A stretch of 44,719 nucleotides of DNA from Neobacillus cucumis (GTDB lineage: Bacteria; Bacillota; Bacilli; Bacillales_B; DSM-18226): contig NZ_JAMBOH010000035.1 in NCBI RefSeq assembly GCF_023715505.1, positions 1-44,719 of the forward strand. Reading direction: 5' to 3'. Below, one piece after another: positions 35,512 to 44,719 of this stretch (position 1 is the first letter of the stretch; the number at the start of each line of letters is the position of its first letter). Made by a program: the position numbers and the translations under genes. The notes beneath the pieces are model-generated. The model saw only the letters and a program-made list of their open reading frames with translations, did not search any database and was not told the origin of the DNA.

Positions 35512-35734
35512 GAAAACCCTTACATTTTCCGAAAACATTTACATTTTTATCTATGCAATAATGAACTCATAAACAAGTAAACATACATTTGAAAGGAGTG
35601 ATTCCTATTATTTATATAATGCACACTCAATCCTGCGATTGATTTATTCATGGATGTTGATTTAATTAATCAATTAATCAAACGAACAAATACAGAAGAC
35701 TATCAGCCAAACGGAAAGTCAATTAATGTATCAA
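35512..35734 (+). repeat. duplicated PTS-operon leader with broken kinase start, now in front of the ABC operon
   Basis: Second copy of 29724-29949. It keeps CGAAAACATTTACA (35530-35543), TATCTATGCAATAATG, and GAAAGGAGTGATTCCTATTA. A one-base insertion just after (TATATAATG for TATACATG) throws the kinase text out of frame. The copy ends at ATGTATCAA, about 85 nt before the binding-protein start. The 35169-35511 stretch has a GAAGGTG-ACAC-GCACCTTC hairpin (near 35245) and no gene. Confidence 0.85.
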
Positions 35735-35820
35735 GATTTCATCATGCGAAAGAGTTGTAAGAGTTACCAGATAATACACTAAAACCATTTAATGATTTAT
35801 TCAAAGGAGGATATCCAAAA

Positions 35821-36777
35821 ATGAAAAAGATATTAACACTTATCGTGATTGTAGCTGTAATGGCTTTATCTGCTTGTAGCGGAAGTAATAAAGCAAGTTC
35901 GGATAAATCCCAAGACATTACAGTTGGTGTTTCGCTTTTAACTGAATCCCACCCATTCCAAATAGCAATTAAGGATGCAATTCAAAAAGAAGCGAAATCT
36001 GAAAAAGTGAATGTAGATGTTCAAATTGCAGACCAAGACTTAAACCGTCAGATTTCCGCTGTTGAAGACTTTATTAATAAGGGTGTAGACGCGATTATCC
36101 TTACCCCTGTTGATTCTGATGGAGTTAAAGGTGCAATTTTAAAAGCAAATGATGCAAATATTCCAGTCATCACAGTTGACGTTAAAGCAAATGGTGGACA
36201 AGTCGCTTCCCATATTGCAACGGATAACTACACAGGTGGTATGATCGCAGCAGAAGCAATGGCTAAATACCTTGGAGATAAAGGTGAAGTTGGTTTAACT
36301 ACATATCCAGAAGTACAATCCGTTCGTGACCGTATCGATGGATTTAAAGCAAACATTAAGAACCATCCAAATGTGAAAATTGTTGCCGAATTACCTGGCC
36401 GTACAAGAGAAGAAGCAAAGAAAGCATCTGAAGATATGTTAACTGGACATACTTCTTTAAATGGTATTTTTGGATTTGGTGATGATATGGCAATTGCCGC
36501 TACAGCAGCAATAAGTGAAAGAAATGTAAAGGGCACAGTAATCGGATTTGACGGTCTTGAAGAAGCTCGTAAGTCCGTTGACAAAGACAATGCATTCCAG
36601 GCAGTTGTTGTCCAATTCCCTGACAAAATGGGTAAAATCGCTGTTCAAAATGCTGTAAAAGTGGTGAAAGGTGAAAAAGTAGAAAAACAAGTTCCAATTA
36701 CTCCAGGACTTTATGTTCACGGAAAAGGATTTGTTGATGTAAAAGTTAATGACGGTAAAGTAACGATTGCTGAATAA
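35821..36777 (+). CDS. sugar ABC transporter substrate-binding lipoprotein (RbsB-like)
   Basis: 318 residues. Signal peptide MKKILTLIVIVAVMALSAC with lipobox LSAC, lipidated at Cys19. Periplasmic-binding fold type I (Peripla_BP_4): TVGVSLLTESHPFQIAIKDA, VDAIILTPVDSDGV, NIPVITVDVKANG, FGDDMAIAA. It captures a monosaccharide at the outer face of the membrane. First gene of the ABC operon, RBS AAAGGAGGA. A hairpin after it probably lowers expression of the genes downstream. Confidence 0.92.
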   Translation: MKKILTLIVIVAVMALSACSGSNKASSDKSQDITVGVSLLTESHPFQIAIKDAIQKEAKSEKVNVDVQIADQDLNRQISAVEDFINKGVDAIILTPVDSDGVKGAILKANDANIPVITVDVKANGGQVASHIATDNYTGGMIAAEAMAKYLGDKGEVGLTTYPEVQSVRDRIDGFKANIKNHPNVKIVAELPGRTREEAKKASEDMLTGHTSLNGIFGFGDDMAIAATAAISERNVKGTVIGFDGLEEARKSVDKDNAFQAVVVQFPDKMGKIAVQNAVKVVKGEKVEKQVPITPGLYVHGKGFVDVKVNDGKVTIAE

Positions 36778-36786
36778 CTATAATGA

Positions 36787-36822
36787 GAGGAAATGCATAT
36801 TTTGTAACATTTCCTCCTTTTT
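36787..36822 (+). terminator. intercistronic hairpin, partial terminator
   Basis: GAGGAAATG pairs with CATTTCCTC (9 bp, 12-nt loop), then CTTTTT. It sits 10 nt after the binding-protein stop inside the operon, the usual device that gives excess binding protein over transporter. Confidence 0.8.
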
Positions 36823-36837
36823 AAAGGACGTGATACG

Positions 36838-38328
36838 ATGGGCAAAATTCTTGAAATGCAGGGAATTCGAAAGGAATTTCCAGGCGTCATGGCACTCGAT
36901 GGAGTAAATATTGCTCTGGAAGAAGGAAAGGTACTAGGGCTATTGGGGGAAAATGGTGCTGGGAAATCAACATTAATGAAAATTCTTTCTGGCTCGTATC
37001 AGCCAAATGGCGGAGAAATTCGATTGTTTGGGAAAAGGGTAGATATAAAGAATGTTGTGCATGCGAAAGAACTTGGGATTAGTATCATCTATCAAGAGCT
37101 AAGTTTAAGTCCTAATATGACGGTTGCTGAAAACATTTATGCTCTCGATGAACCAGTAAAGTTCGGACTAATTGATGATGCAGAAATGAATCGACAGGCT
37201 GAGCTGCTGCTCAATGATTTGGATATTTCAATCCTTCCAACCCAATTGGTGAAGGACTTATCGATTTCAAACCAGCAAATGGTGGAAATCGCAAAAGCCA
37301 TCGCTTTTCAGCCTAAAATTGTGATTATGGATGAACCAACATCCGCCCTTAGTAGTAAAGAAACCGAAGCTCTTTTCAAAATTATTAGAAGATTAAAAGA
37401 AGCAAACTGCGGTATTATTTATATTTCTCATAGAATGGAAGAAATTTTTGAAATCACCGATTATATAAGTGTCCTTCGAGATGGCAAGTATATCGGAACA
37501 GTTCAAACGAAAGACACGACATCCGATGATTTGATACACATGATGGTTGGCAGAAACATGGATGAAGTATACCCGGAGAAAAACTTCCCATATGTAAAAG
37601 ATGAAAAACTCCTTGAATTAAAAGAATATCATTATGAGGGTAAGTTCCATAATATTTCCTTGCATGTTCGTCCTGGGGAAATCCTTGGTCTATATGGACT
37701 AATGGGATCGGGGAGAACGGAAATTGCACAAGGCATTTTTGGTCTTTTGAAAAAGGAAAAAGGGGATATGTTTATTCATGGAAAAAATGTTAACATCAAA
37801 CGTCCGATTGATTCAATTGAGAATCGAATCGCTTTTGTCACTGAAGACAGGAAACATGAAGGACTGATCCTAACCGCAAGTGTCTATGAAAATACAACCA
37901 TTGCAAATTTAAATAAAGTAATAGGCAAATTCGGGCTAATCCAGCATGAAAAGGAAAAATCGATTACGAGTCATTACATTAAAAGTTTAAAGACGAAAAC
38001 GCCAAGTATTTATCAAACAGTAAATAAATTAAGCGGAGGAAATCAGCAGAAAATTGTATTATCCAAGTGGTTTGAAATTGACCCAGAAATTCTTATTCTT
38101 GATGAACCAACAAGGGGAATTGATGTTGGTGCAAAGTTTGAGATCTATAAGTTAATAATTGAACTCGCAGCCAAAGGGGTCGGAATTATTTTGATTTCTT
38201 CTGAATTACCTGAGATTCTGAATGTTTCAGACCGGCTTTTAGTGATCAGGGATAATGAGATTGCAGCAGAGCTCAATCCTAAAGAAACAACGCAAGAAGA
38301 AATCATGAGCCATATAACCAAAAAATAG
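36838..38328 (+). CDS. sugar ABC transporter ATP-binding protein (RbsA-like, two ABC domains)
   Basis: 496 residues with two ABC cassettes. The first is complete: Walker A GENGAGKST (37-45), signature LSISNQQMVEIAKA, Walker B VIMDEPTSAL. The second has the degenerate Walker A YGLMGSGRTE typical of RbsA, MglA and XylG, with LSGGNQQK and ILDEPTRGIDVGAK. It powers the importer at the inner membrane face. ATG 36838 follows AAAGGACG. Confidence 0.92.
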   Translation: MGKILEMQGIRKEFPGVMALDGVNIALEEGKVLGLLGENGAGKSTLMKILSGSYQPNGGEIRLFGKRVDIKNVVHAKELGISIIYQELSLSPNMTVAENIYALDEPVKFGLIDDAEMNRQAELLLNDLDISILPTQLVKDLSISNQQMVEIAKAIAFQPKIVIMDEPTSALSSKETEALFKIIRRLKEANCGIIYISHRMEEIFEITDYISVLRDGKYIGTVQTKDTTSDDLIHMMVGRNMDEVYPEKNFPYVKDEKLLELKEYHYEGKFHNISLHVRPGEILGLYGLMGSGRTEIAQGIFGLLKKEKGDMFIHGKNVNIKRPIDSIENRIAFVTEDRKHEGLILTASVYENTTIANLNKVIGKFGLIQHEKEKSITSHYIKSLKTKTPSIYQTVNKLSGGNQQKIVLSKWFEIDPEILILDEPTRGIDVGAKFEIYKLIIELAAKGVGIILISSELPEILNVSDRLLVIRDNEIAAELNPKETTQEEIMSHITKK

Positions 38329-38369
38329 TTTGCAGCCACATTATATAGAGTAACGGGAAGGTGAAAAGA

Positions 38370-39335
38370 ATGAATGGGAATAAAATTTTCAGAGAGAATA
38401 GTTTAGTAAAAACCTATGGAGGGGTATTACTTGCACTTATTTCCCTTTTGGTACTATTTTCCATATTGAGTCCGCACTTTTTTAATCCAAATAACGTATT
38501 AACCATTTTTGCGCAGGTGTCAATCATTGCGATTATGGCCTTTGGTATGACCTTTGTATTGATGATTGGTGAAATTGATTTATCTGTCGGCAGTATTGCG
38601 GCTCTTTCTGGACTGGCACTTGGCTTAATGCTTAGTTATGGAATATCCGCTCCTTTTGCCATTCTTATCGCCCTTTTGGTGGGAGCACTTGCTGGTTTTG
38701 CAAACGGTATGATCAGCTCACGTTTACGAATTCCAACATTCATTGTTACGGTTGCTACAATGGGAATTTTCCGGGGCATCGGCTATGCGCCAACAGATGC
38801 AAAACCAATCAATATCGAAAATTCTGCGATTCTTGCATTAGGTAATAAAAAACTTTTTGATATAATTCCGATTCCAGTTGTTATTGTGCTTATTCTATTG
38901 GTTATTTTTCATATCGTTCTTTCAAAAACCAAGTTTGGTAGACGTGCAAAGATGGTTGGGGGTAATAAAACAGCAGCTGAATATGTAGGGATTAATACCA
39001 AATCTTTGCAAGTTAAGATTTTTGCTATCTCCGGTATTGCATCGGCAATCAGTGGAATTTTACTTACGTCAAGATTATATTCTGCCCAGCCAAACTCTGC
39101 TGTAGGGTACGAACTTGATGCCATCGCAGCAGCAGTCCTTGGCGGTACAAGTTTGACTGGAGGTTATGGTACTGTTTTTGGTACTTTCATTGGGGCGCTA
39201 ATTATGGGAGTAATCAATAACGGGATGAACCTAATTGGATTACCATATTTTTATCAGCAAATTGTTAAAGGACTCATAATTATTGTTGCAGTATACTTGG
39301 ATGTTCGTAATAAAGAACGAATTTTAGGGAAATAG
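38370..39335 (+). CDS. sugar ABC transporter permease (RbsC-like)
   Basis: 321 residues, 8-10 helices of the BPD_transp_2 family: FGMTFVLMIGEIDLSVGSIA is the family hallmark, with AVLGGTSLTGGYGTVFGTF near the C-terminus. ATG 38370 is preferred over GTG 38361 because AAGGTG lies 6 nt before it. It forms the membrane channel with the RbsA-like protein; the kinase gene follows after 13 nt. Confidence 0.92.
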   Translation: MNGNKIFRENSLVKTYGGVLLALISLLVLFSILSPHFFNPNNVLTIFAQVSIIAIMAFGMTFVLMIGEIDLSVGSIAALSGLALGLMLSYGISAPFAILIALLVGALAGFANGMISSRLRIPTFIVTVATMGIFRGIGYAPTDAKPINIENSAILALGNKKLFDIIPIPVVIVLILLVIFHIVLSKTKFGRRAKMVGGNKTAAEYVGINTKSLQVKIFAISGIASAISGILLTSRLYSAQPNSAVGYELDAIAAAVLGGTSLTGGYGTVFGTFIGALIMGVINNGMNLIGLPYFYQQIVKGLIIIVAVYLDVRNKERILGK

Positions 39336-39348
39336 AGGGTGAGTATTG

Positions 39349-40278
39349 ATGGCAGATATATTAACTATTGGAGAAATTGTTGTTGAAATAATGGCAAAGC
39401 AAATTGGACAAACCTTCGAAGAAACGGCTGAATTTGTAGGCCCTTTTGCCAGCGGGGCTCCAGCAATTTTTATCGACCAGGTAGCAAAAATAGGCAGCAG
39501 TGCGGGAATTATCTCTGCAATTGGTAATGAGGGGTTTGGGAGATTGAATCTCGAAAGGCTTCGTCAGGATGGGGTCGATGTAAGTTACATAAAAGTTTCC
39601 CATGATCTGACCACTGGGGTGGCGTTTGTCACCTATAAAGAAAATGGCGATCGCGATTTTATTTTTCATCTTAAATCCTCTGCTGCAAGCTTAATAGGAC
39701 CAGATGATGTGAAGAAGGAAGATTTTGAAAGATGCAAGTTTTTCCATATTATGGGTTCTTCCTTGTTTAATGAAAGCATTCGAGCAGCTGTTAAAAAGGC
39801 GATTGAACTTTGTAAAAAAACTGGCACAAAAATATCGTTTGATCCAAATATCCGGAAAGAACTGCTTCAAGACTCAGAAATGAAAGAATTTTTAGGTTAC
39901 GTTCTTGACAATTGCAATATATTCCTTCCTGGAAAAGAGGAATTAGAGCTTTTGGTTGACGGGGAGGATGATGAAGCGAGAGTACAGCGCCTATTGTCAA
40001 AAGGTGTAGAGTATATTGTTGTAAAACGGGGTAGTAAAGGCTGCAAGGCTTACAGCAAGGAAACCTCTTTTTCACTGGAGCCTATAAAGGTAGTTGAGGT
40101 TGACCCAACGGGGGCTGGTGATTGTTTTGCGGGAACCCTGATTTCTTGTCTAAATAAAGGCTATGGATTTCGGCAATCCACCATGTTTGCCAATACGGCA
40201 GGAGCATTGGCCGTTACTAAAAAGGGACCAATGGAAGGCAACTCATCACTGGAGCTAGCGAAGGAATTTGTATGTTAA
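39349..40278 (+). CDS. PfkB-family sugar kinase (ribokinase/KdgK-like)
   Basis: 309 residues: ILTIGEIVVEIM, GPFASGAPAIFIDQVAKIG, SFDPNIRKELL, and the anion hole DPTGAGDCFAG. ATG 39349 is chosen over the preceding TTG (39346) because of GAGGGTGAG. As the sugar enters unphosphorylated through the ABC importer, this kinase probably supplies the first phosphate, for example ketohexose to ketohexose 6-phosphate. A 2-keto-3-deoxygluconate kinase role is less likely given the bisphosphate aldolase next to it. Confidence 0.85.
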   Translation: MADILTIGEIVVEIMAKQIGQTFEETAEFVGPFASGAPAIFIDQVAKIGSSAGIISAIGNEGFGRLNLERLRQDGVDVSYIKVSHDLTTGVAFVTYKENGDRDFIFHLKSSAASLIGPDDVKKEDFERCKFFHIMGSSLFNESIRAAVKKAIELCKKTGTKISFDPNIRKELLQDSEMKEFLGYVLDNCNIFLPGKEELELLVDGEDDEARVQRLLSKGVEYIVVKRGSKGCKAYSKETSFSLEPIKVVEVDPTGAGDCFAGTLISCLNKGYGFRQSTMFANTAGALAVTKKGPMEGNSSLELAKEFVC

Positions 40279-40297
40279 AAAACTTTAGCATAAATGA

Positions 40298-42119
<1,822 letters not shown>

Positions 42120-42135
42120 CTTTGGCTGCTCTGAG

Positions 42136-42182
42136 GATGTTTCAAAAAGAATTGATATATTCTAATGAAACATCTTTTTTTT
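42136..42182 (+). terminator. terminator of the ABC operon
   Basis: GATGTTTC pairs with GAAACATC (42136-42143 and 42167-42174), then eight T. Confidence 0.88.
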
Positions 42183-42388
42183 ATTTGTTAAAAATAAATT
42201 ATAGTAAAGCAAGTAACTTAAGAAACTTGTAAAAAAGGTTAGGAGAGAAAGCATAAATTTCCCCTTGTTTAATGAAAAATAAATGGTATCGTTTTTAGAA
42301 GTGTTTCAAATACTTGTTAGGGAAAATCATAGCTGGGAATTCAGAAGAGCCAATGAAGTTAAATATGGAGCTGCTTTTCACTATAATT

Positions 42389-42409
42389 GAGGGGGAAACC
42401 CCTCTTTTT
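42389..42409 (+). terminator. terminator with GAAA-type tetraloop
   Basis: GAGGGG-GAAA-CCCCTC followed by TTTTT. No intact gene precedes it; 42240-42388 has only broken coding text, so a lost gene probably ended here. Confidence 0.8.
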
Positions 42410-43153
42410 GCGTGTCAAAGAGTAAATAAGAGGATTTTAAAGGAAAAAACCTTGCGTATATGACGAATTTACCCCTATAACTACTCACGAAAGAGTTTCT
42501 AACTTTGCGTATTACCTCGCTAGAAGCACGACAAATAGCCAAAAGGAGCTACCTTTCAGCTAAATTCCGTCTCACTCGTCAGTTAACTCAGGAATTTCCT
42601 CCGGAGGATTTGTCGTTTTTGCTAACTAGGAAGCTGGCTAGCTTTCAATCCTATTCGCATTATCATTATTGATAAGATTCTGAAAGCTTATACAAAGTCT
42701 ACAGGTCTCGACATTCCTTTCAATAAATTGGAGTTAGAAATTTAAGATTGGCACGGGTTTAGCATAATTTTAATCAAACATTTGTTTAATAGGGAATCAT
42801 ATGTAAAAGGGAAGAATGATGTCAGTTCAAAATAAACCGATAGAATTTTTCGAGAAATTGTCATCTTATCTGGAAATTTCTTAAGGAGTAAGCGACAATC
42901 TTTTTTGCAAGTCTAAGTCTAATAGAGAAAATCATCCAGAAGAATAATTAAGGCTTTTTAATTAAACGTTTGAATAGTTCAGCATACAGGGAATGATGTC
43001 GAAATTAACTAATTGTAGAATCGTCATCTTTTCATTTACAGTTATTTTTAATTAATGTGGACCCTTTCTTTATTCACCACAAATTTCTATTTGATATGGT
43101 ACGCGTTTCATAATTTATATTCTAATCAAATCACAGAAAGTGAGGTAATTATT
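42410..43153. other. no gene recognised
   Basis: AT-rich stretch with stops in every frame on both strands. Nothing I can assign; the end holds the promoter and GTGAGGT ribosome site of the following small gene. Confidence 0.4.
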
Positions 43154-43297
43154 ATGTATGAATTAATTATTCTTTGCTTAGTTCAATCCTTTGCAGCTTA
43201 CTTTTGTTTAAAAGCGTCTAAACAATCACTCGAAGTAACACCAGTTGACTCATTTGAGGATTATTTTACATTCAAAATTAATAAGCGAATAATTTAA
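43154..43297 (+). CDS. 47-residue single-helix membrane protein
   Basis: ATG 43154 with GTGAGGT about 8 nt upstream; earlier in-frame starts have no ribosome site. Residues 2-20 (YELIILCLVQSFAAYFCLK) make one membrane helix, followed by a polar acidic tail with VDSFEDYF. No family recognised. The 43298-43565 stretch contains a further 34-codon ORF (ATG 43388, MLLLLLTTIVFTNLHEG) of doubtful reality. Confidence 0.45.
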   Translation: MYELIILCLVQSFAAYFCLKASKQSLEVTPVDSFEDYFTFKINKRII

Positions 43298-43570
43298 AGG
43301 GACAAAGTTTTGAACATTAGTATCGGAAATGAGAATGTAAAAACGGACAAGTTTTATTAAAGGTTGACCTGGTATACATTAAGGAACATGCTACTTCTAC
43401 TGCTAACAACGATTGTATTTACAAACCTACATGAGGGTGAATCGATCACTATTAATAAAAAAGATTGGTTCATGTTAAAGGAGCAAACATCGTGATACTG
43501 TAATGGATTTTTCACCATAAGTGTTTCAAAGAAAGACTAGAGGTACTTGTAGTATTTATTGATAAATTAC

Positions 43571-44107
43571 TCAACTTTCGCACACTGAAACAGGCAAGTA
43601 TGCCTTGATATAGTTGGGTAAGCCAGCGACCCATTGTTGTAGTTGACTTTTAATTAACTTTTGAATTTTCTTGTTACTCTCTTTAAGGGTATCTTCAAGA
43701 AGCTCGATTAATTGCTGAAGCGCAATAGCCCAATCGAGGTCACTGATTTCATCACAGAGTTCATAAAACATACCGCCTAGTGTTCTTTCGTCCGTGCTAC
43801 ATCGGTTTTGCCATGACAGCACAATGTATCGTGAAAAAACAATCGTTGTGTGACTAATTAAGGAATCATAGGAACGACCTTGAAACTCCTTTTGGAGTTT
43901 TAATAAGGATTTCGTTGTCTTGAAAAAGACTTCAATCTCCCATCTCATGGCGTATATTCTGATGATTTCTTGGTCATTTAAAGTACAATCTGTACTCAAA
44001 ATAGCTAGCCACTCGGTGAACTTTTGACACACAAGAGGGTCTAGGTGTAGTGAGTCTTTCAACTCCTTAATGCTCCCTTCGGTCCGCTTACCGTTGACAG
44101 ACACCAT
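43571..44107 (-). pseudogene. IS4-family transposase C-terminal fragment with foreign N-terminus (copy 2)
   Basis: The 178-codon open frame is intact from about residue 33 (EWLAILSTDC) to the end VSVCES. The YREK signature reads Y-AM-R-WEI-E-VFFKTT-K. It matches the copy at 17783-18370 closely but lacks that copy's frameshift. The first ~32 residues (MVSVNGKRTEGSIKELKD and on) do not continue the transposase as copy 1 does, so a deletion or recombination joined other DNA near 44012. Without the catalytic first half it cannot be active. The 44108-44400 stretch has no gene. Confidence 0.8.
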
Positions 44108-44456
44108 ACGTGGATTTCTCGCCTTTGTGAGAGGTTGCCCTTATTTTATTTGACATTGTACGCTTAACGTTGTAAATCTGCATTTTCCTGACGGTACCCC
44201 GTTAATGGATCAATGATGGGGGGAGCCATTAAATTCAAATCGGAAAACGATGTGAACGATGAACAAATGATTATTGTAGAATAAAAAAATCTGTTGCAAG
44301 TGAGCACCATCGGTGTTAAGCTTATAAAGCTTTTTAAAAGAGTGGATACGCAAACAGGTAGAAAAAAATACTCTTGTATTAACGTACACAACGTGATAGT
44401 ATATAAGAGTTGCTTTTAAAAAAGAGCATGAAAGTCAATCGGAATTAAAAAAATGA

Positions 44457-44485
44457 TTGATAGTATCTAAGGAATGTGATAAAGT
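44457..44485 (+). promoter_or_regulatory. rRNA operon promoter
   Basis: TTGATA, 17-nt spacer, TAAAGT, 137 nt upstream of the 16S start. A further AT-rich stretch near 44395-44415 may contain a second, upstream promoter. Confidence 0.7.
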
Positions 44486-44515
44486 AATATTTCTTTCACT
44501 TTTTTCGAGTGATAT

Positions 44516-44539
44516 TGTTCTTTGAAAACTAAACAAACA
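44516..44539 (+). promoter_or_regulatory. rrn leader boxA antitermination region
   Basis: TGTTCTTTGAAAACTAAACA, the standard boxA-like leader of Bacillus rrn operons. A TGTTCCTT/AAGGAACA hairpin at 44566-44590 follows and probably belongs to the 16S processing stem. Confidence 0.75.
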
Positions 44540-44621
44540 AAAACGTCAACAAACAATAATTATCGTGTTCCTTCTATATTATAAGGAACATGAGCCAACG
44601 TAACAAAATGAGCTAATCAAC

Positions 44622-44719
44622 TTTCATGGAGAGTTTGATCCTGGCTCAGGACGAACGCTGGCGGCGTGCCTAATACATGCAAGTCGAGCGAATCAATAGG
44701 AGCTTGCTCCTGTTGATTA
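44622..44719 (+). rRNA. rrs: 16S rRNA gene, 5' end (partial)
   Basis: GAGAGTTTGATCCTGGCTCA and the following GACGAACGCTGGCGGCG are the invariant 16S start. The gene runs off the window after about 98 bases, in the first variable region (V1, GAGCGAATCAATAGGAGC). The type is Bacillaceae-like. Confidence 0.98.

Noticed and set aside
36228..36626. 132-codon minus-strand ORF inside the binding-protein gene
   Set aside because: Shadow of a clear RbsB-like gene; serine/alanine-rich composition typical of antisense frames.
44164..44391. 75-codon minus-strand ORF before the rRNA promoter
   Set aside because: No ribosome site or recognisable motif; AT-rich spacer with chance openness.

Overview
The window is low-GC, strongly Bacillus-like DNA. 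Genes have AAGGAGG-type ribosome binding sites and T-tailed hairpin terminators, there is a cre-like catabolite site, and the right edge is the first ~98 bases of a 16S rRNA gene (44622 onward). This points to Bacillaceae; I would not go to genus from so little 16S.

Region 1 (about 0.9-17.0 kb) is an aromatic or alicyclic acid catabolic island. It holds an MHS-type MFS importer and a divergently transcribed V4R-PucR regulator. A tight four-gene operon follows (thiolase-like protein, DUF35 OB-fold protein, two class III CoA-transferases), then a frameshifted membrane protein and an M19 dipeptidase-like protein. After these come a Rieske oxygenase, a small acidic ORF coupled to an amidase, a VOC protein, a XylE-like extradiol dioxygenase and a XylT-like ferredoxin. 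A 27-nt element, identical at 23 positions, lies upstream of both the thiolase operon and the Rieske gene, so the two units probably share a regulator. The operon resembles the bbsAB/bbsEF quartet of anaerobic toluene catabolism, but the thiolase-like protein lacks the nucleophilic Cys and one CoA-transferase lacks the catalytic Asp.

Region 2 (17.0-20.1 kb) is a scrap yard: an IS4-type transposase fragment, a TM2-domain remnant and a broken IS3/IS150 element. Region 3 (20.2-26.1 kb) is a minus-strand sugar-acid cluster: Zn-dependent alcohol dehydrogenase, KduD-like SDR, mandelate-racemase-type dehydratase, ACS-type MFS importer, and an IclR regulator upstream.

Region 4 (26.1-29.7 kb) is a second decay zone: a tyrosine recombinase whose catalytic Arg codon is now a stop, the 5' part of a group II intron sitting exactly after a terminator, a nuclease-like (possibly defence) remnant, an IS1182-like C-terminus and a response-regulator fragment.

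Region 5 (29.7-42.2 kb) holds two operons that look like alternative routes for one ketohexose, most likely D-tagatose. One is a PTS route (1-phosphofructokinase-family kinase, EIIBC, EIIA, LacD-type aldolase). The other is an ABC route (RbsB/A/C-like importer, PfkB kinase, GatY-type class II aldolase, LacC/TagK-type kinase). An RpiR regulator lies between them. About 225 bp of the PTS-operon leader plus the first ~40 codons of its kinase is duplicated in front of the ABC operon, which suggests promoter capture and shared control. Region 6 (42.2-44.7 kb) is mostly non-coding, with a second truncated copy of the IS4-type transposase and then the rRNA operon promoter. The two IS4 fragments lie in direct orientation and bracket about 25 kb.
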